Origin: Candidatus Electronema sp.
Lineage (GTDB): Bacteria > Desulfobacterota > Desulfobulbia > Desulfobulbales > Desulfobulbaceae
Reading direction: 5' to 3'
DNA: 52,649 bases
Assembly (NCBI GenBank): GCA_026645415.1
Contig: JAPEVH010000016.1
Location: forward strand, 1 to 52,649
Shown here: one piece after another, positions 25,902-33,947 of the stretch
How the letters are laid out: each line of letters opens with the position of its first letter
Position numbering within the stretch: the first letter of the stretch is position 1
Program-made: the position numbers and the translations under genes
The notes under the pieces: model-generated
The model's database searches: none
What the model saw: only the letters and a program-made list of their open reading frames with translations
What the model was told of the DNA's origin: nothing

Positions 25902-26210
25902 GTGCTTATGCTGACAAAAGATCAGATAATAACGAAACTAAAAGAACATTATTCATTCTTCGTCAAAAAAATTGGTCTAAAAAGAATTGCTTTGTTTGGT
26001 TCCTACGCGCTTGGCACTCAGAATGCCCAAAGCGATATTGATATTTTTGCCGAGCTTGAGAAGCCAATCGGTCTAAAGTTTATCGAGTTTGCAGAATATC
26101 TTGAATTCCTGCTTGGCAGAAAAGCTGATGTGATTACCTCGGCTGGTTTAAAGTCTATTCGCAATCCAAGCATTGCCAAATCAATCGAAGAGACTTTGGA
26201 GTATGTCTAA
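25902..26210 (+). CDS. mntA: MntA-type nucleotidyltransferase antitoxin
   Basis: A 102-residue minimal nucleotidyltransferase. The catalytic signature is GSYALGTQNAQSDIDIF (GSx10DxD). In MntA–HepT modules this enzyme adds AMP groups to the HEPN toxin HepT and silences it. Two starts are possible, GTG at 25902 or ATG at 25908; the ribosome binding site AGAGGA at 25891–25896 sits 5 or 11 bases upstream. The hepT reading frame overlaps its 3' end by 8 bp but is broken (next entry), so mntA may now be an antitoxin without a toxin. Base composition is AT-rich. Confidence 0.88.
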   Translation: MLMLTKDQIITKLKEHYSFFVKKIGLKRIALFGSYALGTQNAQSDIDIFAELEKPIGLKFIEFAEYLEFLLGRKADVITSAGLKSIRNPSIAKSIEETLEYV

Positions 26211-26651
26211 AGCGACAGAAGAGGCGTTCCTCTTTGATATATCGGAGGCATCAAAAAAAATTTCTTCATATATTGCAGGGATGAATTATGACGATTTTCT
26301 TTCTGATCTCAAAACGCAGGATTCAATAATCAGAAATCTCGAAATTAAGTACCTGTATAAAGACATTCGACACTCAGGTTTGGGTATCAAGTTGATTTTT
26401 TTATTATTTATACGCTGTCGAAAGTGTCGATTGCTCAAGTCAGCCTACTTATTGGTGAGGCAGTCAAAAATATTTCAAGAGAGCTGCGAGAGAAACATGA
26501 CCAAATTGCTTGGAAAAAAATGGCTGGCATGAGAGACCGACTGATACATGAATATTTTGGTGTAAATATAGATATTGTCTGGGGCGTGGCAACAGAAGAT
26601 ATTCCTCTGCTGATGCAGGAAATAAACAAAATTTTGTCCGTTGAAAAATGA
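26203..26651 (+). pseudogene. hepT: HepT-type HEPN toxin (DUF86), split by a 104-bp insert
   Basis: The 5' part (26203–26346) encodes MSKATEEAFLFDISEASKK and continues to IRNLEI. The 3' part (from 26451, in another frame) resumes with [12 protein letters not shown] and carries the toxin motif RDRLIHEY (R-x4-H-x-Y). Removing bases 26347–26450 restores LEIIGEAV, the normal DUF86 sequence, so the coding capacity is otherwise intact. The insert is 104 bp, not a multiple of three, and shifts the frame. HepT is an RNase toxin; the HEPN motif lies in the part that would not be translated normally. A downstream GTG at 26424 could start a short C-terminal piece. The stop overlaps the start of the DUF29 gene (ATGA). 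Confidence 0.85.
26347..26450. repeat. 104-bp MITE-like insert in hepT
   Basis: The ends are inverted repeats in register: the first five bases AAGTA match the inverted last five, and bases 21–28 from each end (TCGACACT and AGTGTCGA) are perfect inverted copies. The centre is T-rich. It encodes nothing. No clear target-site duplication is seen beyond the flanking ATT triplets, which the host gene also requires. Confidence 0.65.
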
Positions 26652-27082
26652 ACGATGGCCTCCACTCTGCTGATTTCTTTGGCTGGATAATGCAGCAAGC
26701 GGCATTACTTCGAGCTGGACAGCTTGCTGAAATTGATCAGGAGCATCTTGCTGAGGAAATAGAAGATATGGGGAGAAGTCTGCAACGCGAATTGGTGAAT
26801 CGGCTGACAGTTCTTTTTCTTCATCTCCTCAAATGGCAATTTCAGCCTGGATACCAAGGCAATAGCTGGCGGTACACTATTGAGGAGCAGCGGGAGCAGC
26901 TCAAAGATACTTTGGCGGACAACCCCAGCTTAAAGCAAAAATTGCCTGAATCTATAGAACGGGCCTACAAATACGCCCGCACAGGTGCAGCCAAGAAAAC
27001 AGGTTTGCCGAAAAGCACGTTTCCAGAAAATTGCCCTTGGTCATTTGAACAGGCTCTTGATGATGGTTTTTTGCCTGTCTGA
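26648..27082 (+). CDS. DUF29 family protein
   Basis: A 144-residue all-helical protein with the DUF29 layout: [20 protein letters not shown], then the [20 protein letters not shown] segment, [19 protein letters not shown], and the ending [18 protein letters not shown]29 proteins are common and multi-copy in cyanobacteria, proteobacteria and other environmental bacteria; no function is known, and they often sit beside toxin–antitoxin genes. Its ATG overlaps the hepT stop, so it may have been co-translated with the toxin gene. Confidence 0.85.
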   Translation: MNDGLHSADFFGWIMQQAALLRAGQLAEIDQEHLAEEIEDMGRSLQRELVNRLTVLFLHLLKWQFQPGYQGNSWRYTIEEQREQLKDTLADNPSLKQKLPESIERAYKYARTGAAKKTGLPKSTFPENCPWSFEQALDDGFLPV

Positions 27083-27118
27083 AACGTACATTATCTCAGC
27101 ATCACGGAGAAAAAATAT

Positions 27119-27718
27119 ATGTCATCCACATTTACTCATCCACTTGATTCCCTTGGCCCGGCTGATCCAGAAAAAGCGGCAGCAGCAAACAACCCAGCCA
27201 AGCAAGATTACCTTGAAGGCCGCGAGCAGTTTAAAAAGGGCGAATATGCCTTGGCGGCAATGGCGTTTCATAATGCCCTGAAAGGTTTTGAAGAGCAGGG
27301 CGATGAAGCAGGTATTGCCAATGCCTCAGACCGGCTCGGCGATGTCTGTTTAGAGCGGCAGGAATATGCCGCTGCATTGGAGCATTACAAGCGGGCTTAT
27401 GCTATCTGCGAGAAAGAGGGTGATTCCTTTTCTATTCTCGCGCTGAATAAAAAGATGGCAGCCGCGCACCGCAAACTTGGCGAATTTGATAAAGCATTGG
27501 AATACGCCTTTGATATGGTTGAGCATTATCAGCTTACCAAGGATCCAAAAGGGATGGTTGAAACCTTAGCAGTCATTGCCGAGCTGTATCGGGAAATGGG
27601 CGATAACCTGAAGGCGGCAGACACCTACCGCACTGTGGCTTCAATTCATAAAAATTTCAAGCATCAGCGCAAGTTTGAAGAGTTTACTGCTCTTGCTGAT
27701 AAACTGGAGCGCGCTTAG
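27119..27718 (+). CDS. Tetratricopeptide repeat protein upstream of ribE
   Basis: A 199-residue protein with about four TPR units between residues ~28 and 190 (for example GREQFKKGEYALAAMAFHNA, DRLGDVCLERQEYAAALEHY, NKKMAAAHRKLGEFDKALEY and AVIAELYREMGDNLKAADTY). No signal peptide or membrane segment. The stop codon is one base before the ribE start, so it is the first gene of, or coupled to, the riboflavin operon. A link to riboflavin synthesis is not known; it may be an unrelated operon member. Confidence 0.85.
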   Translation: MSSTFTHPLDSLGPADPEKAAAANNPAKQDYLEGREQFKKGEYALAAMAFHNALKGFEEQGDEAGIANASDRLGDVCLERQEYAAALEHYKRAYAICEKEGDSFSILALNKKMAAAHRKLGEFDKALEYAFDMVEHYQLTKDPKGMVETLAVIAELYREMGDNLKAADTYRTVASIHKNFKHQRKFEEFTALADKLERA

Positions 27719-27719
27719 G

Positions 27720-28376
27720 ATGTTCACTGGCATCATCCAAGGCTTGGGCGAGGTGGTCGAGAAACGGCCTGCGGGCGGCGGTATGGTCTTCTGCTTGGAG
27801 GCTGATTTTGATCTAACCGAGCCGCAAGAAGGCGAATCTATTGCGATTAATGGCACTTGCCTGACTGCTCGTAATATCCACGGCCGTCGTTTTTTGGCAG
27901 ATGTTTCACCGGAAAGCCTATCCTGCACTAATTTGGGCGGACTGGCAGTTGGCAGTAAGGTTAATCTGGAGCGCGCCCTGCGTCTCACCGACCGCTTAGG
28001 CGGGCATATTGTCAGCGGGCATATTGATGCCTTGGCACGAGTTGAGGAGCGTAAGGCAGTCGGTGATTTTACTCTCTTCACTTTTTCGCTGGAACCGGAG
28101 CTGGCTAAGTACGTCATAGAAAAGGGTTCGATCACTATTGATGGCGTGAGTTTGACGGTCAATTCTTGTAGCGGCAGCCGCTTTTCGGTTTCAATCATTC
28201 CGCATACCTTGGCCGTCACGACCTTGGGTGGCCTCAAACCGGGCAGCAAGGTCAACATCGAAGTTGATATTATTGGTAAATATGTAGAAAAGCTGCTCTC
28301 AGCCAAATCCCCTGAAGAAGGCAAAGTCAGTAAAATCAATCCGGCTTTCTTGGCAGAGCACGGCTTCCTGAGATAA
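27720..28376 (+). CDS. ribE: Riboflavin synthase alpha chain
   Basis: A 218-residue enzyme that dismutates two 6,7-dimethyl-8-ribityllumazine molecules to riboflavin. It is built of two similar lumazine-binding halves: MFTGIIQGLGEV starts the first and GHIDALARVEER begins the second, with SLTVNSCSGSRFSVSIIPHT matching CLTARNIHGRRFLADVSPES of the first half. The length is standard (~215). The start is one base after the TPR gene stop. ribBA follows 30 bp later. No FMN riboswitch was found upstream. Confidence 0.95.
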   Translation: MFTGIIQGLGEVVEKRPAGGGMVFCLEADFDLTEPQEGESIAINGTCLTARNIHGRRFLADVSPESLSCTNLGGLAVGSKVNLERALRLTDRLGGHIVSGHIDALARVEERKAVGDFTLFTFSLEPELAKYVIEKGSITIDGVSLTVNSCSGSRFSVSIIPHTLAVTTLGGLKPGSKVNIEVDIIGKYVEKLLSAKSPEEGKVSKINPAFLAEHGFLR

Positions 28377-28406
28377 AAAGATAAAGATTTTCAGCAGGAG
28401 CACATC

Positions 28407-29648
28407 ATGGCGGTCAGTTCTATTGAAGAGGCAATACAAGACATTCAGGCTGGGAAAATGATCATCCTTGTGGATGATGAAGACCGGGAAAACGAAGGCG
28501 ATCTCTGCATGGCTGCTGAGGCGGTCACACCAGAGGCGATTAACTTCATGGCCACGCATGGCCGTGGTTTGATCTGTCTTGCCCTCAGCCCAGACATTAT
28601 TGAGCAGCTCGGCCTGCCCATGATGGTGCAGAATAACCAGTCGCCTTACGGCACCGGCTTCACTATCAGCATTGAAGCCCGCACCGGCGTAAGCACGGGC
28701 ATTTCTGCTGCGGATCGTTGCCGCACCATTGAGGCCGCAGTTGCTCCTGATGCCACGCCCCGCGACATCATCAGCCCTGGCCATATATTTCCGCTACGGG
28801 CGCGCAAGGGCGGAGTGCTGGTACGCACTGGTCAAACTGAAGGTTCCGTCGATATGGCGCGGCTGGCTGGGATGCGCACTGCCGGTATTATCTGCGAGAT
28901 CATGAAGGATGACGGCACTATGGCCCGGATGCCAGATTTAGAGAAATTCGCTGAAAAGCATGATCTGAAGATCGTCACCATTGCCGATCTGGTCGCCTAC
29001 CGCCTACGTGAAGATGTGTTGGTGCGGCGAGTAGCTGAGGCGCGTCTGCCTACTTCTCATGCTGGTGAATTCAAGATTGTTGCCTATAAAAATGAGGTCG
29101 ATGATTTTGAGCATATCGCTTTGGTTAAAGGAGATATTAAGCCAGACGAACCGACTATGGTTCGGGTGCATTCCGAATGTCTAACTGGCGATGTTTTTGG
29201 TTCTGCCCGCTGTGACTGCGGGTCGCAGCTTCACGCGGCCATGCAGATGGTGAATCAGGAGGGCAGGGGGGTGGTGCTCTACATGCGACAAGAGGGCAGG
29301 GGCATCGGCCTGATCAATAAGCTGCGGGCCTATCAGCTTCAAGACGAGGAAGGAATGGACACGGTCGAGGCCAATATTCATCTTGGTTTCAAGCCGGATT
29401 TGCGTGATTACGGCATTGGGGCGCAGATTCTCCGTGATCTTGGGGTGCGCAAGATGCGCTTACTGACCAATAATCCAAAGAAAATTATAGGATTGGAAGG
29501 TTACGGTTTAGAAGCCGTGACTCGTCTGCCTATTGAAATTCTCTGTGGCTGCGAGACAAATGATTACCTCCGCTGCAAGCGCGATAAAATGGGCCATTTG
29601 CTGGAGCTGTACGGAGAAGAGACCGGGCCAGTAGTTGGTGAGCCGTAA
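28407..29648 (+). CDS. ribBA: Bifunctional DHBP synthase/GTP cyclohydrolase II RibBA
   Basis: A 413-residue fusion. The N-terminal half is 3,4-dihydroxy-2-butanone-4-phosphate synthase (MIILVDDEDRENEGD, ATHGRGLICLAL, GVSTGISAADR, HIFPLRARKGGVL). The C-terminal half, from ~205, is GTP cyclohydrolase II with the three zinc cysteines in HSECLTGDVFGSARCDCG, and RQEGRGIGL with the catalytic Arg. Together these supply both precursors of lumazine. All key residues I can check are present. In the usual arrangement ribH would follow; here a 2.1-kb defence block intervenes. Confidence 0.96.
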   Translation: MAVSSIEEAIQDIQAGKMIILVDDEDRENEGDLCMAAEAVTPEAINFMATHGRGLICLALSPDIIEQLGLPMMVQNNQSPYGTGFTISIEARTGVSTGISAADRCRTIEAAVAPDATPRDIISPGHIFPLRARKGGVLVRTGQTEGSVDMARLAGMRTAGIICEIMKDDGTMARMPDLEKFAEKHDLKIVTIADLVAYRLREDVLVRRVAEARLPTSHAGEFKIVAYKNEVDDFEHIALVKGDIKPDEPTMVRVHSECLTGDVFGSARCDCGSQLHAAMQMVNQEGRGVVLYMRQEGRGIGLINKLRAYQLQDEEGMDTVEANIHLGFKPDLRDYGIGAQILRDLGVRKMRLLTNNPKKIIGLEGYGLEAVTRLPIEILCGCETNDYLRCKRDKMGHLLELYGEETGPVVGEP

Positions 29649-29722
29649 TCAGCAGGCAAAAGCAGCATCAGTAACTGCTGGTGCTGCTGTCGATAATTAC
29701 AACTTGCTAATCATCAGTATTA

Positions 29723-30142
29723 ATGACTATAAAGCGCACTTCAGATGGATTATCCTCTGAGCAATACCAAGATCTTACTGAAAAAGTAAAATGCTTACTT
29801 CTTGAAGAAAGCAATATTCTTAAATCAGATGATGATCTGGAAAACTTCTTAAAAGAACAGCCGGTTCCTAACAATCAATTACTAGATAACGAGAGAATAT
29901 ATTACTTACTGCTTAACAGATTGAAAAATTGGGTCGCACGGGAGCAAGCAAAACAAGATGGAGGTTCTTCATGGAAGAGGAATTTCAAGAAAAACCCTAC
30001 CATCCCATGTATCTATTGCGGGGAATGGTTTGATGATGAAGAAGAAATTGTATTTCATCACGAATTAAGAGATGGCAGAAAACCTATTCCAATGCACAAA
30101 GAATGTCATGATGAGCATCATCGTAAAAAGAAGAACTCATAG
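29723..30142 (+). CDS. Small HNH-type nuclease beside a DNA methyltransferase
   Basis: A 139-residue protein. The N-terminal ~85 residues are helical and unrecognised. The C-terminal part has CIYCGEWF, then VFHHELRDG and [10 protein letters not shown], which fits an HNH/zinc-finger nuclease core (paired Cys, double His and a terminal His cluster). Its stop codon overlaps the GTG start of a Dam-like methyltransferase by one base, so the two are made together and probably form a small type II restriction–modification pair. This function is inferred; the fold is too short to assign a restriction family. The DNA is AT-richer than the rib genes that flank the block. Confidence 0.6.
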   Translation: MTIKRTSDGLSSEQYQDLTEKVKCLLLEESNILKSDDDLENFLKEQPVPNNQLLDNERIYYLLLNRLKNWVAREQAKQDGGSSWKRNFKKNPTIPCIYCGEWFDDEEEIVFHHELRDGRKPIPMHKECHDEHHRKKKNS

Positions 30143-31053
30143 TGAATCTTCGTCGAACATTAGTGCCACCTATCAAATGCCAAGGAATCAAAACAAAATT
30201 GGTTCCTTGGATAAAAGCCATTATTCCTGCTGATTTTAGCGGTCGCTGGATTGAACCCTTTATGGGATCAGGAGTTGTGGCTTTCAATGTCAGACCTCGC
30301 AAGGCATTGCTTGCGGATTCAAATCCGCATCTCATCCGCTTCTATCAAGCCGTTGCCAAAGGAAAAATTACTGCTCCCATCACAAGGCAATTTTTAGAAA
30401 AAGAAGGCGCAGAATTATTGCGGTCAGAGGGCGAATATTATTACGCTGTTCGAGAAAGATTCAACCAGCAAGGCAATCCCTTAGATTTCCTTTTTCTGAA
30501 CCGCGCCTGTTTCAATGGCATGATTCGTTTCAATCAGAAAGGCGGCTTTAATGTTCCGTTCTGTCGCAAGCCCAATCGTTTTGCACAAGCCTATATCACC
30601 AAGATTAGTAACCAAGTGCAAGCCATTGCTGACAGTTGTGCTGTAGGCGATTACGAGTTCCGCTGTCAGGATTACTCGATGACAGTCGCTGAAGCAGATT
30701 CTTGCGATCTGCTGTACTGTGATCCTCCATATATTGACCGCCATACGGATTATTTTAATGGCTGGGGCGAGGAACATGAGCAGGAACTTGCAAAGATACT
30801 TGCAGAAACTGAGGCTAAGTTTATTCTCTCAACATGGCATAGCAATCAATTTAGAACAAATCGTTTTATTGATACCATTTGGAATAGCTACCACCTTTTG
30901 ACCAGAGAACATTTTTATCATGTTGGCGCGAAGGAGGATAACCGCAATCCAATGCTTGAGGCCCTTGTCACCAACTTCAGCACTTCTTATGAAGAGCAAA
31001 CGCCGCCGAAAGCGGAGCAATTGTCGTTGTTTGAAACATATTATATTGATTAA
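30142..31053 (+). CDS. Dam/DpnM-like adenine-N6 DNA methyltransferase
   Basis: A 303-residue alpha-class amino-methyltransferase. An SAM-binding motif EPFMGSG lies at residues 38–44 and the catalytic motif DPPY at 194–197, in the order expected for the Dam/DpnM group. The N-terminal KCQGIKTKL corresponds to the SAM-contact motif of Dam. GATC would be the default specificity of the group but cannot be read from sequence. The start is GTG at 30142, overlapping the HNH gene stop by one base. Paired with the HNH gene, it would protect the host from cutting. Confidence 0.88.
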   Translation: MNLRRTLVPPIKCQGIKTKLVPWIKAIIPADFSGRWIEPFMGSGVVAFNVRPRKALLADSNPHLIRFYQAVAKGKITAPITRQFLEKEGAELLRSEGEYYYAVRERFNQQGNPLDFLFLNRACFNGMIRFNQKGGFNVPFCRKPNRFAQAYITKISNQVQAIADSCAVGDYEFRCQDYSMTVAEADSCDLLYCDPPYIDRHTDYFNGWGEEHEQELAKILAETEAKFILSTWHSNQFRTNRFIDTIWNSYHLLTREHFYHVGAKEDNRNPMLEALVTNFSTSYEEQTPPKAEQLSLFETYYID

Positions 31054-31107
31054 CAATTCCTTAATTATACAAAAAAGTTATCTCGTGCAGCAAGTTGATC
31101 GGAGGCG

Positions 31108-31136
31108 TTGACAGTATTTCGATTTGTATATATAAT
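31108..31136 (+). promoter_or_regulatory. Consensus sigma-70 promoter of mazEF
   Basis: TTGACA at 31108–31113, exactly 17 bases, then TATAAT at 31131–31136. Both hexamers are perfect consensus, so this is a very strong promoter placed 33 bases before mazE. Confidence 0.9.
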
Positions 31137-31155
31137 GTAATTACATAAATCGAAA
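31117..31155. promoter_or_regulatory. Palindromic operator over the mazEF promoter
   Basis: TTTCGATTT (31117–31125) and AAATCGAAA (31147–31155) form a perfect 9-bp inverted repeat. Between them ATGTAATTACAT (31135–31146) is a perfect 12-bp palindrome overlapping the -10 box. This is what one expects for autorepression by a MazE or MazEF complex. Confidence 0.7.
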
Positions 31156-31168
31156 ATAGGAGGTTGAT

Positions 31169-31420
31169 ATGGCTGCATTGATCAGAATAGGAAATTCCCA
31201 AGGGGTGCGAATTCCCAAGACGATTATCGAACAAGCCCGGCTGCAACACAGCGAACTGATTTTTCACGTGCTTGAAGAGGGACTGCTGATCAAGCCGGTC
31301 AAAAAAGCTCGGCAAGGATGGAAGGAGCAGTTTGAAAAAGCTCTTCGATCTCCAGAAGCCTGTCAAATAGATCAGGAATGGCTTGATGCTTCTCTGACTT
31401 CAGAGGAGGAATGGGAGTAG
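31169..31420 (+). CDS. mazE: MazE-type antitoxin (AbrB fold)
   Basis: An 83-residue antitoxin. Residues ~1–45 form the swapped-hairpin AbrB DNA-binding domain (IGNSQGVRIPKTIIEQA is the family hallmark). The acidic tail (DQEWLDASLTSEEEWE) is the kind that occupies the MazF active site. A consensus AGGAGG ribosome binding site lies just upstream, and the promoter and palindromic operator directly ahead suggest autorepression. Its 3' end overlaps mazF. Confidence 0.93.
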   Translation: MAALIRIGNSQGVRIPKTIIEQARLQHSELIFHVLEEGLLIKPVKKARQGWKEQFEKALRSPEACQIDQEWLDASLTSEEEWE

Positions 31421-31746
31421 TGAAGCCGGAAATCCATCGATTTGAGATATGGCTTGTTCAGCTCGATCCGACCAAAGGTTCAGAAATCAAGAAAACCAGA
31501 CCTTGTGTTGTCATCTCCCCAGATGAAATGTCCGGTCTACAGACAGTCATTGTTGCGCCCATGACTTCCAAAGGTTTTACTTTTCCAAGCAGAATTCAAT
31601 GCACGTTTCAAGGACAAACAGGACTAATCCTGCTTGATCAGATCAGAACAGTTGACAAAACACGGCTGATTCAGAAGCTGGGCATACTTTCCAAAACCAC
31701 GCAGGTTGAAATGATCAACTGCTTACAGGAAATTTTTGCATTTTAA
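31411..31746 (+). CDS. mazF: MazF/PemK-type mRNA interferase toxin
   Basis: A 111-residue CcdB/PemK-fold toxin that cuts mRNA at short sequences. Signatures are RFEIWLVQLDPTKGSEIKKT, RPCVVISPDEMS, VIVAPMTSK and LLDQIRTVDKTRL. All core motifs are intact, so it should be active. It overlaps mazE. The ATG at 31411 lies only one base from the AGGAGG in the mazE tail; the in-frame GTG at 31420 has better spacing and may be the real start, which would shorten the protein by three residues. Confidence 0.94.
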   Translation: MGVVKPEIHRFEIWLVQLDPTKGSEIKKTRPCVVISPDEMSGLQTVIVAPMTSKGFTFPSRIQCTFQGQTGLILLDQIRTVDKTRLIQKLGILSKTTQVEMINCLQEIFAF

Positions 31747-31780
31747 AAAACAACAAGAATTATCATAGGAACCCAAAATA

Positions 31781-32245
31781 ATGGCAAATTTCATTGAAGG
31801 CGATCTGCAAGGAGCTGGGCGCAAAGTCGGTATTGTTGTTTCCCGCTTTAATTCTTTTATTTCCGAAAAGCTGTTGGAAGGCGCATTGGATATTCTGGTA
31901 CGTTCCGGCGTGAAGGATGAGGATATTGACGTAGCGCGAGTGCCTGGCGCATTTGAGATTCCCTTGGCAACTCAAAAAATGGCTCGTTCGACAAAATACG
32001 ACGCAGTTATCTGCCTTGGCGTAGTCATTCGGGGCGCAACCCCTCATTTTGATTTTGTTGCTAACGAGGTTGCCAAAGGCAGCGCACAGGTCATGTTAGA
32101 CAGCGGCATTCCAGTGCTTTTTGGAGTTCTGACCACTGAATCTATTGAGCAGGCGATTGAGCGGGCGGGCACAAAGGCAGGGAACAAAGGCGCGGATGTA
32201 GCGATGGCGGCTTTAGAAATGATTAGCCTGATTAACCAGCTATAA
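31781..32245 (+). CDS. ribH: 6,7-dimethyl-8-ribityllumazine synthase RibH
   Basis: A 154-residue enzyme, standard length, that joins the DHBP and pyrimidine branches into lumazine. Motifs: [46 protein letters not shown] and [22 protein letters not shown]. The conserved His in the ATPHF segment is present. ribH is cut off from ribE-ribBA by the HNH–methyltransferase–mazEF block and may depend on read-through from the mazEF promoter. nusB begins one base after its stop. Confidence 0.96.
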   Translation: MANFIEGDLQGAGRKVGIVVSRFNSFISEKLLEGALDILVRSGVKDEDIDVARVPGAFEIPLATQKMARSTKYDAVICLGVVIRGATPHFDFVANEVAKGSAQVMLDSGIPVLFGVLTTESIEQAIERAGTKAGNKGADVAMAALEMISLINQL

Positions 32246-32246
32246 T

Positions 32247-32663
32247 ATGGGTCTGCGAAGAAAATCACGGGAACTGGCTCTCCAGTTCCTGTACGGGCAA
32301 GATGTGCAAAAAGATGTTTGTTCCCCAGATATTCTTGAAAAGAAACTGGATGAGTTTTGCACCTATTTTCAGGCTGATAGCAAATCTCTACCTTATGCTC
32401 TTCAGCTCATCAATGGTATCCGTGACCGACAGCAGGAAATAGATAGTGCCATTTCCAGTTGCTCGCACAATTGGCGAGTGGAGCGGATGGCAGCAGTAGA
32501 TCGTAACATCCTCCGCATTGCTACCTATGAGATGCTGCACGGAGAAGATGTTCCTGCCACTGTAGCTATCAATGAGGCATTAGAGATTGCTAAACGCTAC
32601 GCTGAGTCAGAAGCAGTGAGCTTTATCAACGGCATTCTTGATGGACTACAAGGGAAAAAATAA
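32247..32663 (+). CDS. nusB: Transcription antitermination factor NusB
   Basis: A 138-residue all-helical RNA-binding protein that, with NusE/S10, assembles on boxA of rRNA transcripts. The family start RKSRELALQFLYGQDV and the later AAVDRNILRIATYEML and AINEALEIAKRYAESEAVSF are clear. The ribH–nusB neighbourhood is very common in bacteria, which supports that ribH–nusB is the ancestral end of this operon. A strong terminator follows. Confidence 0.96.
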   Translation: MGLRRKSRELALQFLYGQDVQKDVCSPDILEKKLDEFCTYFQADSKSLPYALQLINGIRDRQQEIDSAISSCSHNWRVERMAAVDRNILRIATYEMLHGEDVPATVAINEALEIAKRYAESEAVSFINGILDGLQGKK

Positions 32664-33020
32664 GCGCAGCCGAATTCTGGCTCCACAGTAAACGTTCAAC
32701 TCTGTTTCAACAAGCCATTGCAGACAGCCCCGTTACGTAGCGGTCTGCATGGCAACTTTTTTTGAGAATGAATGCCTCAAAAAAATCTCTTCCTCCCCTT
32801 GACTTTTCCGCCACTGTCTTTATTATTTTCGCCGGTTGCTTCCTTTGCTGGAAACTCTGTGCATTGACAGAGCATCCCGGCTCCGGCTGCACAGGTCCCG
32901 TTCCGCATCTGCGGAAAACTGCTGCGAGACTTTCTGCAACCCCTGCCCTGATTTAGCTGTTTCCCAGTTTTTCCAGCGGGAGTTTTTTCCTGTTAGCAAA
33001 ACAGTCTGAGGAGATTGCCC
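32664..33020. other. Intergenic region after nusB
   Basis: About 357 bp. It contains the terminator of the rib–nusB operon (32714–32763). Beyond it lies the leader of the ABC operon with its AGGAG at 33009–33013. No gene is supported here. Confidence 0.6.
32714..32763 (+). terminator. Terminator of the rib–nusB operon
   Basis: GCCAT-T-GCAGAC pairs with GTCTGC-ATGGC (single bulged T), with an inner CCG/CGG pairing, and is followed by a seven-T run at 32757–32763. Confidence 0.8.
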
Positions 33021-33932
33021 ATGATCAACATTGAAAAACTGACCAGAAAATACGGAGACTTCATAGCGGTCGACAATGTGTCGTTCGAGATCAGTCCCGG
33101 TGAGATTGTTGGTCTGCTTGGCCATAACGGCGCAGGCAAGACCACAATCATGAAGATGATGACTGGTTACCTAGAACCCACCGCAGGCACGATCAGTATT
33201 GACGGCCTGAGCATCAGCAATGCGCGGCGGAACATCCAGAAAAAGATCGGTTATCTACCGGAAAACTGCCCAGTGTACCCGGAGATGAGTATTCTTGGCT
33301 ATCTCGACTACTGCGCAGCCTTGCACGGCATTGCCGAGCAGGAGCGGCCCGCCCTGATTCGTGAGGCAGTGGAGCGCACGGCCTTGGCTGAAAAAGCGAC
33401 GGAGCCAATAGCCACGCTCTCACGTGGCTACCGACAGCGAGTCGGCGTGGCTCAAGCCATTCTCCATAAGCCAGACATCCTCATTCTTGACGAGCCGACC
33501 AACGGCCTTGATCCCACCCAGATTCTCCAGATGCGCGGTCTGATCACTGAGCTGGCAAAAACGGCGACCGTTATCATTTCCACCCACATCCTCCAAGAGG
33601 TGCAGGCGGTCTGCGACAGAGTGATCATTATTAAAAACGGTAAAGTCGCCTTGGATGCCCACCTTGACGAACTGCGCCAGAGCGGTAGTTTGCTGGTCAG
33701 CGCAGGGGCGGAGCAGGATCAAGCCCTGCGGCTGTTCAGCTCTTTGCCGCAGGTCGCCAAGGCAGCGGCAACCAGAGAAAGCAACTTTGCGCTGGAACTG
33801 AAAAACGGCACGGACAGCCGGGAGACTGCTGCTGCGGTCGCCAAAGCTGTGCATGAACAAAATTGGCCGCTTTATGCCCTGCATTTCGAGACCAGAACTT
33901 TGGAAACAGTGTTCGCCGAGATCAGCGGCTGA
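33021..33932 (+). CDS. ABC transporter ATP-binding protein, GldA-like
   Basis: A 303-residue ABC ATPase. Walker A is GHNGAGKTT, the signature is LSRGYRQRV, Walker B is ILILDEPTNGLDPTQ and the switch histidine is in IISTHILQE. The C-terminal ~80 residues form the extension seen in GldA/NatA-type exporters. The start is the ATG at 33021, spaced seven bases from AGGAG at 33009–33013; an upstream TTG is less likely. It is the first gene of a three-gene operon with a fused permease/GldG and a DUF4340 protein. Such Gld-like transporters drive gliding in Bacteroidetes but are widespread in non-gliders with unknown substrate. Confidence 0.92.
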   Translation: MINIEKLTRKYGDFIAVDNVSFEISPGEIVGLLGHNGAGKTTIMKMMTGYLEPTAGTISIDGLSISNARRNIQKKIGYLPENCPVYPEMSILGYLDYCAALHGIAEQERPALIREAVERTALAEKATEPIATLSRGYRQRVGVAQAILHKPDILILDEPTNGLDPTQILQMRGLITELAKTATVIISTHILQEVQAVCDRVIIIKNGKVALDAHLDELRQSGSLLVSAGAEQDQALRLFSSLPQVAKAAATRESNFALELKNGTDSRETAAAVAKAVHEQNWPLYALHFETRTLETVFAEISG

Positions 33933-33947
33933 AAGGAGGAAAAACGA

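Noticed and set aside
26344-26453. Target-site duplication ATT around the hepT insert
   Set aside because: Both ATT codons are needed to give the normal LEIIGEAV sequence, so they are probably original rather than duplicated.
27083-28406. FMN riboswitch ahead of the rib genes
   Set aside because: No conserved FMN-element core was visible upstream of ribE or ribBA.
29652-29690. Hairpin after ribBA as a terminator
   Set aside because: The AGCAGCA/TGCTGCT stem is followed by mixed sequence without a T-run.
32762-32956. 64-codon frame after nusB
   Set aside because: It starts at the terminator T-run and has no ribosome binding site; its composition is not protein-like.
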